Below are positions 10,568 through 22,598 of a stretch of 64,000 nucleotides of DNA, one piece after another. The stretch comes from Macrostomum hystrix. Its lineage: Eukaryota; Platyhelminthes; Macrostomidae. Location of the stretch: NCBI GenBank assembly GCA_950097015.1, contig CATNEN010000034.1:1688501-1752500 (forward strand), written 5' to 3'. Below the pieces are notes generated by a model. That model made no database searches. It saw nothing but the letters and a program-made list of their open reading frames with translations, and was not told the origin of the DNA. The translations under genes and the position numbers were made by a program. Positions within the stretch are counted from its first letter, which is position 1; each line of letters opens with the position of its first letter.

Positions 10568-12078
10568 TTGCAAATGTGATCAATGTGTCATTTAATATAC
10601 TTGTGTGCCATGCAACTGCTGTAACTTTTTTACACACCGTTTTTATTGTCCTATATCTAAAAAAATTTGATTCTTTAATATTTCCAAATCGCATGCATTC
10701 TCTACGATTATCACCTGCGTTTTTATCAGGTAATTATGGATTTATTCCAATTTTCAGACGAGCTTCGGAAGTTGTGCTTCACTTAATTTTCAAACCTCAA
10801 CCGTTTTGGCAACTTTTTCTCTGAGACAAATCTGTATTCAGAATTCGGCATCCCCGCGCACTTCTCTGAAATATATCAACATTTTGTATTGAACTTTTTT
10901 ACAGCTGTGCTGTATTGCATGTCGATTTACTCCACATTACGTAACGAATAGTGTTACTTAGTTACTTATTTAGTTGCTTACATATTAAACGGATTGTAGC
11001 TATATTTGCTAAGACCTAGAACTTACTTCAATAGTGCATTTTATCGAGGCGGTAATTTTTTATGTCACCTCAAAGCTTATACGCTCGTATATCTCAATGG
11101 TGCAGCACGACAGTTTCAGTGCGTGAATCTCACTGCTCAGATAGTTCATAGGGTTGCATTCTCAGCAGCAACAGTTAAATGTGACATACCTGCAGGCGAC
11201 AGGTGAAAATGTCTCACTAACTTGAGTCGCAGCTCATTCTATCCATCGGAGACCCTACGTCACTGGGGAAGAGTAAAAGGAATCAAGGATATAAAAAACT
11301 TTATGCGTTTTTAACTTGTCACGCACTTCAAAACAGGTCCCAAGCATTCTAAGCATTAGCTTCCCCATGCTGAACAGATCCAAAGGGGGCGGGGAAGTTT
11401 CAGGAAGCAAACAAAAGGTAGAAGGCACCGCACTAGATTGTCCTCAAAGACTGCGTCACCAACCTCGGTCATCATTCTAGCGGAGTCTTGTGTGTTTAGC
11501 TTTCGTTGGACTTCATTTGTCGCTGAAATCCAAGAAAGAGCGAATATAGAGGTACTCTTATCGGCCTACTAATACTCCCTGGACTCAAGCTCAAACTCAA
11601 GCTCCTCTGCGCGGTCTGCATCTAAAATTTTGCAAACAGTTCGATATAAACGCAATTTTATACACATCGAACGAAAGCTACTTCAGAAAATTAAATTAAT
11701 TAACACAAACAGCAGAATTTTTTTCTTTGCTAAAGTACGCACTTATTTTTAAAAATTAGGAAATTTCCCAGACATCTTGAAATGAATGCAATGCAAATAA
11801 AATCTGAAATTTCGTAACGAAAAAATATCTCATTTGCTCTTTCATTTTCTTATATCTGCTACATAATCTGCTACATATCTGCTACACAACTTGAATCTTG
11901 AGTTACCCTTTCGAAAGTCAATTTATTTTTATATAGTCACTCCTACTCGTAATAACGCTACAGATTAGGCCTAGTAGGTCTAGCGCTGGCATTAGCACGA
12001 TTGTGATAAACCTGTCTTCGACGATCGAGTTGTACAATAATTAGGCACACTAGTTTTTTACGAAATAGCGGTCAATAA
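10568..12078. other. Intergenic DNA downstream of the PH gene
   Basis: AT-rich. I see no exon, tandem array or recognisable mobile element. Short open frames, for example near 11006-11206, have no supporting splice sites or motifs. Confidence 0.45.
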
Positions 12079-12220
12079 ATGAAACTAATGGATGGTTCTG
12101 TAATTGTCCAAAATGATCATCTAACAATGGATATTAGTGACGCCAGCAATTCTGAAGCATCTATGAGTTCAACAGTAGACAACTTGACACTAAATGATGA
12201 ATTAAAATATAAAGACAGGG
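12079..12220 (+). CDS. Candidate first coding exon of an unidentified gene
   Basis: An ATG opens 47 codons rich in D, S, N and T (MKLMDGSVIVQNDHLTMDIS at the start). It is followed by a strong donor, GGG|GTAAGTTG, leaving one base of the next codon. Composition and donor look like a true first exon. No phase-matched continuation is evident in the next 4.5 kb, so the gene may have a very long intron or be an alternative start for a downstream gene. I do not recognise the protein. Confidence 0.35.
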
Positions 12221-14730
12221 GTAAGTTGTCATATTGCTTATTTTTCTATCTAACTAATTATAATTTATATATTATAAATCAATTAATAATAATTAATATA
12301 ATTATATATTATGTAAAGACAGAGCTCTCTATTTTTTATTGGCTAGCTAGCTAATTAAAAACTCAATATGGCAAAATAAGTAAAGGCACCTCAACTAGCT
12401 ATGTAAATATACACTGGTGAGACTCTTATTTTAGTCTTAGGCCCTAGCTAGGCCTATTACTATGGCATGTATATTATTTTCACTATAATATATATATATT
12501 ATAGCCTATATCAAAATTGTATTGAAAAGCAAGGATATTCTAAACAATGATCAATTCAGGTCTTAATTCAGTATTAGGCCCATATCCTTCAATATAATGG
12601 AACCATACCCTTGGCACTAATTGCTCTATTGTTAATAGTAATTATTTTGGGCACAAATAGGCCATAGGCAACAATCCTTAAATTGTTGTTAAATTGTTGG
12701 GCTTAGCAATCCTTAAACAACAATATTTTGGATAACAATCACCAAGTTAAGTGGCAATCACTATACAAGTGCTCTAGATAATTGAATTTAAAATTTATAT
12801 CATAGTAGCAACATTGTCATTATCCATGGTTCCCAGATAATAAAAAACAAATATTTGGGCCTTTGGAGTAGCAATGGTTTTCATTACCACCTTTTTAATT
12901 AGCAACTCATTATATAAACAATCTAGAAGTTGTTTATTGTTTTTGGATGACCATCATTTTGGGGTGGATTTCTTTTTTAAAAGATTATCTTCTGAAACTA
13001 TAGCCTTCTCTTTGTATCTTGTTCTTAATAATTAATTATTATTAATTAGGGGCCTATTATTATTGTTCAAAGTAGGAACTTGTGTATTGTTTTGGTTTCA
13101 CCCTAATAGGCCCCCATGGTTCTATTTCTAAGTTACAATGTTTTGTCTTCAGTTAGGGTAATGTATCATCAAGCAAACAAGAATGTGTTTTTTTACTTCA
13201 AACCTTAGCTACAGATTTTCTATTTAAGATATGATGATATATCAAAAGCCAAGTTATAGAAAACAGTTACATCTTTCTAAAAAGTATCTGCTTTGCTATT
13301 TTGTCAAATAGAAAAAAGTTATTCCTGCTTTTTATCTAAAACCAAACAATGATTTTCATGTATCTTCAAACCAAACAGAGAATTTGATGTTTGGTTTTAC
13401 AATTTGAGTGAGTGGTTTAATCTTATTTTAATGAGTGAACTATCATGAAATATGTCATTTGAAAGCATTTTTCATGCTCTATAAATAACTACATTTATGG
13501 TCATTTAATTGGCAAGCAACCATATACAATCTTCGTCTAAAGTACATACTGAAAAAATGTTGCTAAAAAGTATGCTTTTGCAATAAAAATTTCTACTGAA
13601 ACATCAATATCTTTCTTTTCTCTTAATGCTTCATTGCACATCATGCCTTAGCTTGTAGATAATTTCTTCAACTTTCAAATTAGTTGTTCTATGAAACACA
13701 ATAGCTTGTTTCTGTCTTGCACAAGACCAAGGAAGGAGTCAAAATTTTTGTTTGGTTTTGATGATACACTGTTCGGTTGATGATACATTACCTTAGTAAT
13801 AACCAATTCACTCAATTGCATAGCTTTGAACCAATTAGGCCCTACACATGCCATTGGCTCATTGAGAACAAAATGGTCCCACTGCACAGAGGCTTTGGAT
13901 TCAATTCAGTACATAATATGAAAATAATTTTAGGTTACAAAGTTGAGTGGCAACCCCCTCAGTTTTAGAGTATGATCAGTTTCAATAGTATGGGCATATA
14001 TGTGCAACCTCCCAAATCTTAGCCGGCTGTGCGACTTAGTTTTTGCTCTATTTACGACTTAGTTTGCTCTCATTTGTGACTTAGTTTGTTTCATTGCTCT
14101 AATTACAACTTAGTTTGCTCTCTTTTTCTGTCCCCTTTTTCCTTTTCTTCACGCCTTCCTTTTTTGTCCCTTGGTCCCCCCTTTGATTTTTTTGCGCTTG
14201 GTTGATTGGTTTTTGCGACTTACCTTGCTTGGCCCTCGTTTCACCTGGCCGGTTTGGCCGTGTTGGCCGGGTGTTGTGCATGTATGTGTATAGGTATAGC
14301 CATTGATTGTCAAAGAAAAGTGCATTGATTACCTTTGTGGAGTGCTCAGTAGAGTATTGAAGTTTTGGAAAATTCAATCAAAAAAGGAAATAAAATTTTT
14401 AACTTTTATTTCACACTTTATCTTTTATTTTTAACTTAACATTTTAACTTTTTAACTTTTTATACTTGTTGTAGTTTTGGATCAAATGTTTTCTCTTTAA
14501 AAGTTGCCCTGAAGTGATAACCTTCCAAAACTGATAAAATATGTCCATGCAGCTGTTGTAAACAATGTATGGTTCTTTTGCTTGAACAATGAATTTCAAA
14601 GCACAGCAAATAGTTTCAAGGGTGGTCATCAATCAAAACTAGTACGCTAAAAATGGTTGCTATCCAAAAGATGAAGCAGAAGCAATTACATTTGAATATG
14701 CATAACACATGATTAGATCTAGTATCAACA
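12221..14730. other. AT-rich DNA with no supported gene
   Basis: Long AT-rich stretch, possibly the intron of the candidate exon at 12079-12220. A short degenerate tandem pattern built on GACTTAGTTTGCTCT occurs at about 14031-14125. Nothing else recognisable. Confidence 0.4.
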
Positions 14731-14734
14731 AGTG

Positions 14735-15115
14735 CTGCATGCTGTGGTCTGATGAGAAGTAGTCTGGGTTAGCCTGACCACTTTGATCTCAAGCCAGTTC
14801 TGACATGACTTACAGAAAGAATGGCCATGTTATGTTTATGTTTTGGGGAGAATCCATTATCTATCTACAATTTGCATCTCCTTGATAATGTTGAAATAAG
14901 TCTCAAGGGCAAGTGCTATTAAGAACTTCTGAACTGCTAGGCTATTTGATTCTAGCACTTTAATGACTGCACTAAATCTGGGACATAATTGATTTTGAGC
15001 AAAACAATGCCAGTTTGCACATGTTCTTAATGTTTTTTTTTCAGGAGAATGGTAATAGTTAATTGGAAAATTCCAAATATTTCCGATAAAGTTTAAAAGC
15101 ACTACCTAGGCCAAA
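14735..15115 (+). pseudogene. Decayed Tc1-like transposase fragment
   Basis: Conceptual translation, crossing stops and frame changes, gives blocks in Tc1 transposase order. These are LWSDEK (catalytic-core start), RKNGHVMFMFWGE (compare the GGSVMVWG block) and FEQNNASLHMF (compare the FQQDNA-x-H block with the second catalytic D, here N). Many stops show it is long dead. The call rests on remembered family motifs only. Confidence 0.45.
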
Positions 15116-17252
15116 AATAAAATTATTTAAGAATCTATATAGATTTGCCTTCCATTTGCCCCCTGTATTGAGATATAGTAGCTAAGCAGCAAAATAGTGT
15201 TTAGTGTTAAACTTACTGGCTTTGCTTTTCATTAAAATATCTAGCAGCAAAGCAATTGTCACCTAATAAGGTTATTAGATAGGCAGTCCTTATTGCCACC
15301 ATCTTCAAACAACTTGAAGTTGATTGCTACAGTGTCAATAAGGCCCACTTTTGTCAGCTAAGCCAAATTTGAGAGGGGCCAATGCCCCCAACTCAATGTC
15401 AGGGGCTGGAAGCATCTGCCCCCCTGTTCCACAGTGCCTGAGTAGAAGACTGATAGGTATGGCATGGTGCTATTTAGCAAAGAATAAAATTTTATTTTTT
15501 TAATGTGAAGGAATATCTGATCTTCAAACACATTGCCTGTTAAATCTATTAACTGAAGCAAGATGGATAAGATTGAAATTCAAAAGACTAATTTTTGTCA
15601 TTTTAAATTTATGTTTAATATAGGCCTACAAATAATTAAAATTACTTAAGTTTGCTACTAAGCAGCTAGAACTTTTTGGAACCCTTTGTAATGTTAGATA
15701 TGTAATGTTAACTTATCATTGAACAGAATATTTTCAGTCAGCAGTTAATTATTTGTTTAGGAAGGCTCTATTCCTATGGTTATTTAACTGTAACCCTCAT
15801 TGACTCACACTTAAGCCTGAAACATATGTATATAATACAATAGCCAGTCTTTTTAAGCTATTTATATATTTCTATATACTAATGAGCACAAACAAAATTT
15901 TCCTTCAAACCAGTATATATTAAGATAAAATTATAAGCACATAAAAAAGTAAAATTGCTTTATATTTTAATGTTCTATTATACAATACCCAAAGTTACCA
16001 TGAAAGTTTTGGAGAGACAAACTGGCAAGCTTTTATCTTATTTATTACAAAAAATTTGTTATTGTACCTATCTAAAACATTTAAAACAATTTATAACCTG
16101 GCAATGTGGTAGTATTGATTTTGGATTTGCCTACTTTATTTTAGCATTTCTGGTTTTGATAATTTGTGAAATAATAAATAAATACATTATCCATCCATGT
16201 CTAGTTATTGCTTAAACTACTTTGTCTTAAAAGTAATAGGATAGTAATTAATTGTTTTGTTTATGTAATACTAAACTAGTTAACAATATATTATTGAATA
16301 TTGATTGTTACTCAAATGAACAGCTAACTGCTAATGTTATTAAATTAGTAGACAATAATTATGCAGCCTAGTTTTAAGTGTGCATTATGCAAAATAAATT
16401 AATTTTCATTCTTAATTTGCCTCCTTTTCATCTACCTGGAAAAATTTAATACACTTTCCATTTCTGCCACCTACTCATTTTTCAGTCTTGACAGATCCTT
16501 CTCTCCCACTTCTGCTAGCTATTATTAAATTCACAATCCTGTCAGAAATTGGCCCTACGAGTATTTCACCCAGTGCTGCGTTGGCCTGGCTTTTAACTTG
16601 ATTGAAAAATCACTAGCCTTGTCGTAGTTTTCTTTCTAGTTTTCTAGTTAGCTCGACCCTCAGCGTTAAATCCTTAATTTTAGTTTTGTGCTCCTCTCAC
16701 CCACCTAGCAGGTGTTTTTTTAATTCCCCAGGCTCCAGTTTTCTCCGCCTCCCAGATTTAAATCTCGTACTTCTTCCTTTATTATTATTACTATTATTCT
16801 TATCTTACACTCCCGTTTTCTTTGCTGACGACTCACGAGTTCGCCCGCATTCGAGGATTGGTTGATCAGCGAGACAAGCACTGTCCGCTAAGCCGGCTGC
16901 CGCAGCTGAATAGCTGGAGCCCGATTGGGGAGGGGATCGAACGACAGAGGCGGGACTAAAGAAGAAGACTAGCAGGCCAGGAGTGGGCGGGCGGATCGGA
17001 TTGGCACATCCGTTTTCCCGTCTTTGCAGCCTACTCCAAGCTCCTAGCCGGTCTCTCCGCTCCTGTCTCCTCGTCCCGCTGAGAATCCGCGCAGCGAAGT
17101 GGAGGATGAGGATGGCTGGGCAGGGGGAAGCTGCCACTCTGGGGGGGCCATGCAAAATTCCTTCCTATATAATGCATGAATATATATATGACTCTCAACT
17201 CTCTTGACTTCGGGCCATCAGATTGTTAAAGGTTTATAAATAAATAAATAAA
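15116..17252. other. Intergenic DNA and PP2A-B upstream region
   Basis: AT-rich and featureless to about 16800. It then becomes a GC-rich stretch of about 350 bp (16810-17155) directly upstream of the PP2A-B start, a plausible promoter or 5' UTR. An AT-rich TATATAATGCATG stretch occurs near 17166. No exon is supported. Confidence 0.4.
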
Positions 17253-20200
17253 ATGTGGCCTTTTAAACACCGCTGGAAGCCTCCCCCTCGCACTGCCGCA
17301 GAATCCGCCGTCGCTGTCGCCTCGAAGCGAACAGACGCGCAATTGTCCGGCGGTGGCGCAGCCAACGGCTCCCTGGCGGCCCAGGCTGGTCCGCCGCCTC
17401 AGCGCTGGCTATTCTCCCAGGTCAAGGGCACCGCCTGGGAGGAGGTCAGCGAGCAGGACATTATCTCCTGCGTTGAGTTTAATCACACTGGACAACTATT
17501 GGCCACCGGCGACAAGGGCGGCCGCATCGTGGTGTTTCAGCGAGCCGCCAACGGCCTCTACAACGTCTATTCAACTTTCACTAGTCACGAGCCGGAGTTT
17601 GACTATTTGAAATCTTTGGAGATCGAAGAGAAGATTAATAAAATACGCTGGCTCCCAAGGCAGAATGCTGCCCATTGTCTGCTATCAACCAACGATAAGA
17701 CCGTCAAATTGTGGCGCGTGAGCGAGAAGGACCGCGTCATGGAGCCACCCGAAGCCGATCCAACCGGCTCGCTGCTCCGGCTGCCCAGGTACGCACCAGC
17801 CGAACTGGTCGTGGAAGCCGCGCCAAGGCGAGTGTTCGCCAACGCCCACACTTACCACATCAATGCCATCTCAGTCAATAGCGATCAAGAGACTTTTCTC
17901 AGCGCCGACGACTTGCGAGTCAATCTATGGCACTTACAGGTTGGTTAAAATTCCAGTGAAACTGGCGATTGTTTGATTGTTGATCCTGGGACTCTGGGCA
18001 CTGCTGTTTTATGGTAATCTGAGGATTGGCTATCGATGGGATCTGAGAATTATTTATCGATGGGATCTGAGGAATAGCATTGTTGCCCTGGCCTACAGAT
18101 CACGGATCAGAGCTACAACATCGTTGACATCAAGCCAGCGAACATGGAGGACCTGACTGAGGTGATCACCGCCGCTGAGTTCCATCCCAGTCACTGCCAC
18201 CTGTTTGTGTACTCCAGCAGCAAGGGCTCAATCAGACTGTGCGACATGCGCCAGAGGGCCCTCTGCGACCAGCACGCGGCCATCTACGAGGAGCCGGACG
18301 ATCCCGCGAACCGGTCATTTTTCTCCGAGATCATCTCCTCCATCAGCGACGTGAAATTCTCTCACTCTGGTCGCTACCTGCTCAGTCGGGACTATCTGCA
18401 GCTCAAAGGTGAGTCGGATTATCATATCTGCTGTTAAGCTTTGAGCTCAACTTTGTGACATCAATAATCCCCTGCCGACTGCTATTTTTGGGATCCTAAT
18501 CCCGAGCTTTGAGTTTGGATTTAGAGACGAAAGATTCTGGCTTATTCTGAGGTCAGGCTAGCCTTTTGTTATCAAAGCTAAATCTGTCTGGATTGTAGAG
18601 AATATCTTTACTGACTACGAGTATAAGAAATTTTGTTCCTACAGCAACACTAAAAACAGTTGCAGTGCGAGGGATAATTATGAAGGGCATGGGGATATTT
18701 AGGAACGATGATATGGAGAAGTATCCGGGGAGGATGTCAGGCATGTGTGTCGGCTCTTCGCCTGAGCACACTGGCAGAGGTAACCGTTCTGTGCCTATGC
18801 GACTCCTGCATTCGAATGCCTTATAATTTGTTTTCCATCTTTTTTCCTCTTCTCCCTCCTGTTCAACTCGGATGGGAAGGCGTCTTATTTCCCCTTTTCC
18901 CATCCGCCTGTTCATCCCTTTAATTAAATCGCCCCCGTTGCTGCCCCGCCCTGTCTCATCGGGGGCTCCTCTTCGCTGCCCCCCTTGCCTGCGCTAAGCA
19001 ACCTGCAGTGTCAATGCAGCTGGAAAGAGAAGCGCCTTTTTGTTAAAGCAAAATTTATAGAAGTACTTATTGCTCTTGCAAACTGGCTGATTTGCCTGTG
19101 ACTCTGGATTCCTGGCGTTTTAGAAGTTTAGGTATGTGAAGTACTCGATTGGATGAAATTTCCTAGACAAAACTATGAGATTAAATGGTGAGATTGTACA
19201 GGAAAAAACAACGAGAAAAGAGGCGATGGTACAGCAGGGAGATAGAATCGGGTTGCGTAAAGTGGAATTGTTGGGATAGGGTGGTGTGGAGAGGGAGATT
19301 GTAGGGTGTTGGGTAGGAAGATTGTAGAATGTTGGGTAGGGAGATTGTAGGGTGTTGGGTAGGGAGATTGTAGGGTGTAGGGTAGTGAGATTATAGGGTG
19401 TAGGGTAGTGAGATTGTAGGGTGTAGGGTAGTGAGATTGTAGGGTGTAGGGTAGTGAGATTGTAGGGTGTTGGGTAGGGAGATTGTAGGGTGTTGGGTAG
19501 GGAGATTGTAGGGTGTAGGGTAGTGAGATTGTAGGGTGTAGGGTAGTGAGATTGTAGGGTGTTGGGTAGGGAGATTGTAGGGTGTAAAGTAGGGTAAAAA
19601 GTCTCCACAGGGTAACGGTGGAAAGGGAGATTGTAGGGTGTAGAGTAGGGAGGATTAAATAACAGTGCAGGTGGAGAGAAGGGAGAAACACAAAACAGGT
19701 AGGGTGTAAAGCATGGAAGGAGACAGAACAGGGTAGGGTGGAGAGGGAAGTTGTAGGATGTCGAGTTTGTAGCAATACACATCAGAACGGAAAGAAAGAA
19801 AATTTTCAGAAAGGAATGAAATAATGATACGCTGGGGTATTAGAGAGGAAATGTTGATTTATTGTCTAACTACTTAACGAGTAGTGTTCTTCGTATTGTG
19901 TAACTAAGCAACATCATTTTTCCACTCCCAAACCCACCGCATTATTCAGTTTGGGATATGAACATGAACAAGAAGCCAATTGAAGTCTATCCTGTGCACG
20001 AGCACTTCCGGCGAAACCTGTGCGCCCTGTACGAGAACGATTGCATCTTTGACAAGTTCGAGTGCTGCTGGTCCGGCGACGATAAGTAAGCACTTCCTTT
20101 AGGACTGGCTACAATGGATGGGCTGACACCGTGAAGTGGAAACATTGGAGTAAGCTAACAGTAGGGAGAGGGGGCATAAGACGAGCATTTAGACAGGAAG

Positions 20201-20773
20201 TACTAAGGAGAGAGGAGTTGCTAGGGAGAGAAGAAGGGAGGGAGAAGTTGCCAGGGAGAGAAGAAGGGAGGGAGGAGTTGCTTGGGAGAGAGAAGGGAGG
20301 GAGGAGTTGCTTGGAGAGAGCAGTTGCTAGGGAGAGAAGAAGGGAGGGAGGAGTTGCTAGGAAGAGAGATAGGAGATGAGTTGCTAGGGAGAGAGACGAT
20401 AAGCTCATTGAGTATCATGCCATCGGCAAGTCAGTCACCTCGCCCACCCTGCCCCCCGCCAAACAGCCTGGTATTCACCGGCTCCTACAACAACCTGTGG
20501 CGCGTGTTCAATCGTCAGCAGGGCTCCGAGCTGACCTTGGAGGCCAGCCGCGACGGCATGTCGCCGGGCACCGAGCTGCGGCCGCGTCGAATCGTCCAGT
20601 CTGGCTCGAAGGCGCCACAGCAGAATCCCGGCGGCCTAGCCGAGCCAGTGTCCGCGGACAGTCTAGACCTGCAGAAGAAGATTCTACACCTGGCCTGCCA
20701 TCCGGGCGACAGCTGCCTGGCCCTGGCCGCCACCAACAATCTGTACATGATCGCCGGGGCTCCGGCCAGGTGA
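17253..20773 (+). CDS. PPP2R2: Protein phosphatase 2A B (B55/PPP2R2) regulatory subunit
   Basis: Substrate-specifying WD40 subunit of the PP2A holoenzyme. Four exons: 17253-17939, 18099-18408, 19950-20085, 20467-20773; 1440 nt, 479 residues, all phases consistent. Diagnostic blocks: [135 protein letters not shown] and [12 protein letters not shown]. Residues up to about 50 ([12 protein letters not shown]...) are an A/P/G-rich extension beyond the usual short N-terminus. The start is the first ATG after an AT-rich leader. AATAAA lies at 21147-21152. Two introns contain minisatellites. Confidence 0.95.
19275..19645. repeat. 23-bp minisatellite in a PP2A-B intron
   Basis: About 14 copies of a 23-bp unit (GGGAGATTGTAGGGTGTTGG plus three bases), alternating GTTGGGTAGG and GTAGGGTAGT variants. 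It lies in the 1.5-kb intron between exons 2 and 3. Confidence 0.92.
20205..20400. repeat. 30-bp purine-rich minisatellite in the last PP2A-B intron
   Basis: Six to seven copies of a purine-rich unit of about 30 bp built from GGAGTTGCTAGGGAGAGAAG and AAGGGAGGGA, with length variants. It ends about 65 bp before the final exon. One strand is almost all purine. Confidence 0.88.
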
Positions 20774-22598
20774 TGCCCGTGTCAATTTTTATGGAAATAT
20801 CTATCTGTCCGTCTGTCTGTCTGCTTCCAAATCCCGCTTCCCCATCCCCTTGCTACCTCTCACTGTCTTCACCTATTCTTCTCCTAGCGTTGCTGCCTTC
20901 GTCCTTAAATTTCTTCCCTATTCTCTATTCCTCTTCGCATTGTTGTGAATAATTCGCTAAATCGATAAAGACTGACAGTCTGAGAGTCCCAGGCAGGATT
21001 TTGCTTGTCTTGCCTCGCATACTCGCTCCATGCTACTGATCCTTGTCAGTAGTCTGAGAAGGCTTATGAAAGGCCTTTCAAATTAAACTGTTTAAATTCT
21101 GAGTTTTCGCTGGCAGAAGCATATCGTTTTTTAATAACTTTACAGAAATAAAATACGGAAGTGCGTAAAAATCTAAAAATAAATATATATATTATCATTT
21201 TCATTTATTGCGTCATATTTTGTTCTCACGATTATGTTGTGTTTGTCCGACTGTAACTAGTAAATCCCTAATTTAAATATTTGTTGTTCTTTTGTATTTT
21301 TACTTTGTCCAACGACTCCGTGCAAATGGATCTCTCTCAGTCTGTGCATTTGAATTTTCGCATCTATCATTTATTAGTAGTCACTGACGGTCTACTAACA
21401 GTAGTAAAGCGTAAAAAGTAGCAATCGAATTTGCAATTTCTATTTTCTTCAGTTTATTTTAAAATGCTAAACAAACGGCGCCCATTTCGAGAGCAGTAAA
21501 TTTAAATACAATTGAAACACTCCACATTATTTTGTTCCCAAATCATTATTTTGTCTTATGCAAATCATTTGTGTGCCGTATCTCCATCGCACCTGGCACC
21601 CACGCTAATTTATTGTTTTGTGTTCGCCCTATTGACACTTTGTATGTCCGGTTTTTGCCCTGCTAATTGATTGTCGCATAAAATTCAGGTACAGTTATTT
21701 TTATATGAATTAGCGTAGTAGTAAATTAAGTCTTAGATTCATAGCGGGAGTACGTCTTTCGCATATTATTAAAAAGATAACGTCTACATTTGCGGACTTA
21801 AATCTATAAATAAAGTTGCATAATATACGTAAACAAATAAATCACATTCACTTTGTCTGCTGTGTTGAAAGAAACACAGTTCCAAATTAACAAATTGACG
21901 ATTTAAACAAACTGTCGAAGCATCAAAGAACTAGACCCGCTGTTTTTTGTTTAACTAATGCTTTCTCATATGTATCAGCTGTTTTTCCTCACAGAGCCTA
22001 GGAACATGTAGGATAGTACTCTGCCTATATTATTATTTAATTAATTACGCTAGTCCTACATGAGCCAATTTATGGGAGGGCATGAATCCAATGACTCAGT
22101 TGACGATTGTATAAAATTATATTTTCATTGCTGTAATTTACAAAAGTTAGTACTGCAAGTACTCACTGACTAATACTGACGATTATTTCATTTTGAAAGC
22201 AATTTTGAAATGCAGATAACTAATTATCGTGATTTAGATAGCTGCTTATACTCATCTATTAGTATGTACAGTACTCTAGTAGTAGTACAGAAGGCGTTGT
22301 ATTTTGTATTTACAGATTGGCACTGCAAGATGAAGCGAAGAAAATATAGTGTTTAGTGTTAAGATGCATGTAATTGTTAAATCAGTATTCTCACGGACGA
22401 GATTTTAAAACTAAATTCTTAAGACTGCATTCCTAGGGATTTAAAAGCCGCTCTCATAGGCATCCGATTTTGAATCTGCTGAGATTTTGAGATCGCTGTC
22501 TCAATAAGAATGCCTGTTCTTTTAGTCTACTCATCCGCTAGCGTGGAAAACTTTGGAGCTAGTTAATCTCAGCAGAAAGCGACCAACATTTCAACGCA
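20774..22598. other. Convergent intergenic region
   Basis: Region between the 3' ends of the PP2A-B gene (plus) and the coiled-coil gene (minus). It contains the PP2A-B poly(A) signal at 21147-21152. Otherwise AT-rich, without repeats or exons that I can recognise. Confidence 0.5.

Noticed and set aside
16805-17207. Open frames on both strands in the GC-rich stretch upstream of PP2A-B
   Set aside because: Low-complexity, no splice context, and positioned where a promoter or 5' UTR is expected.
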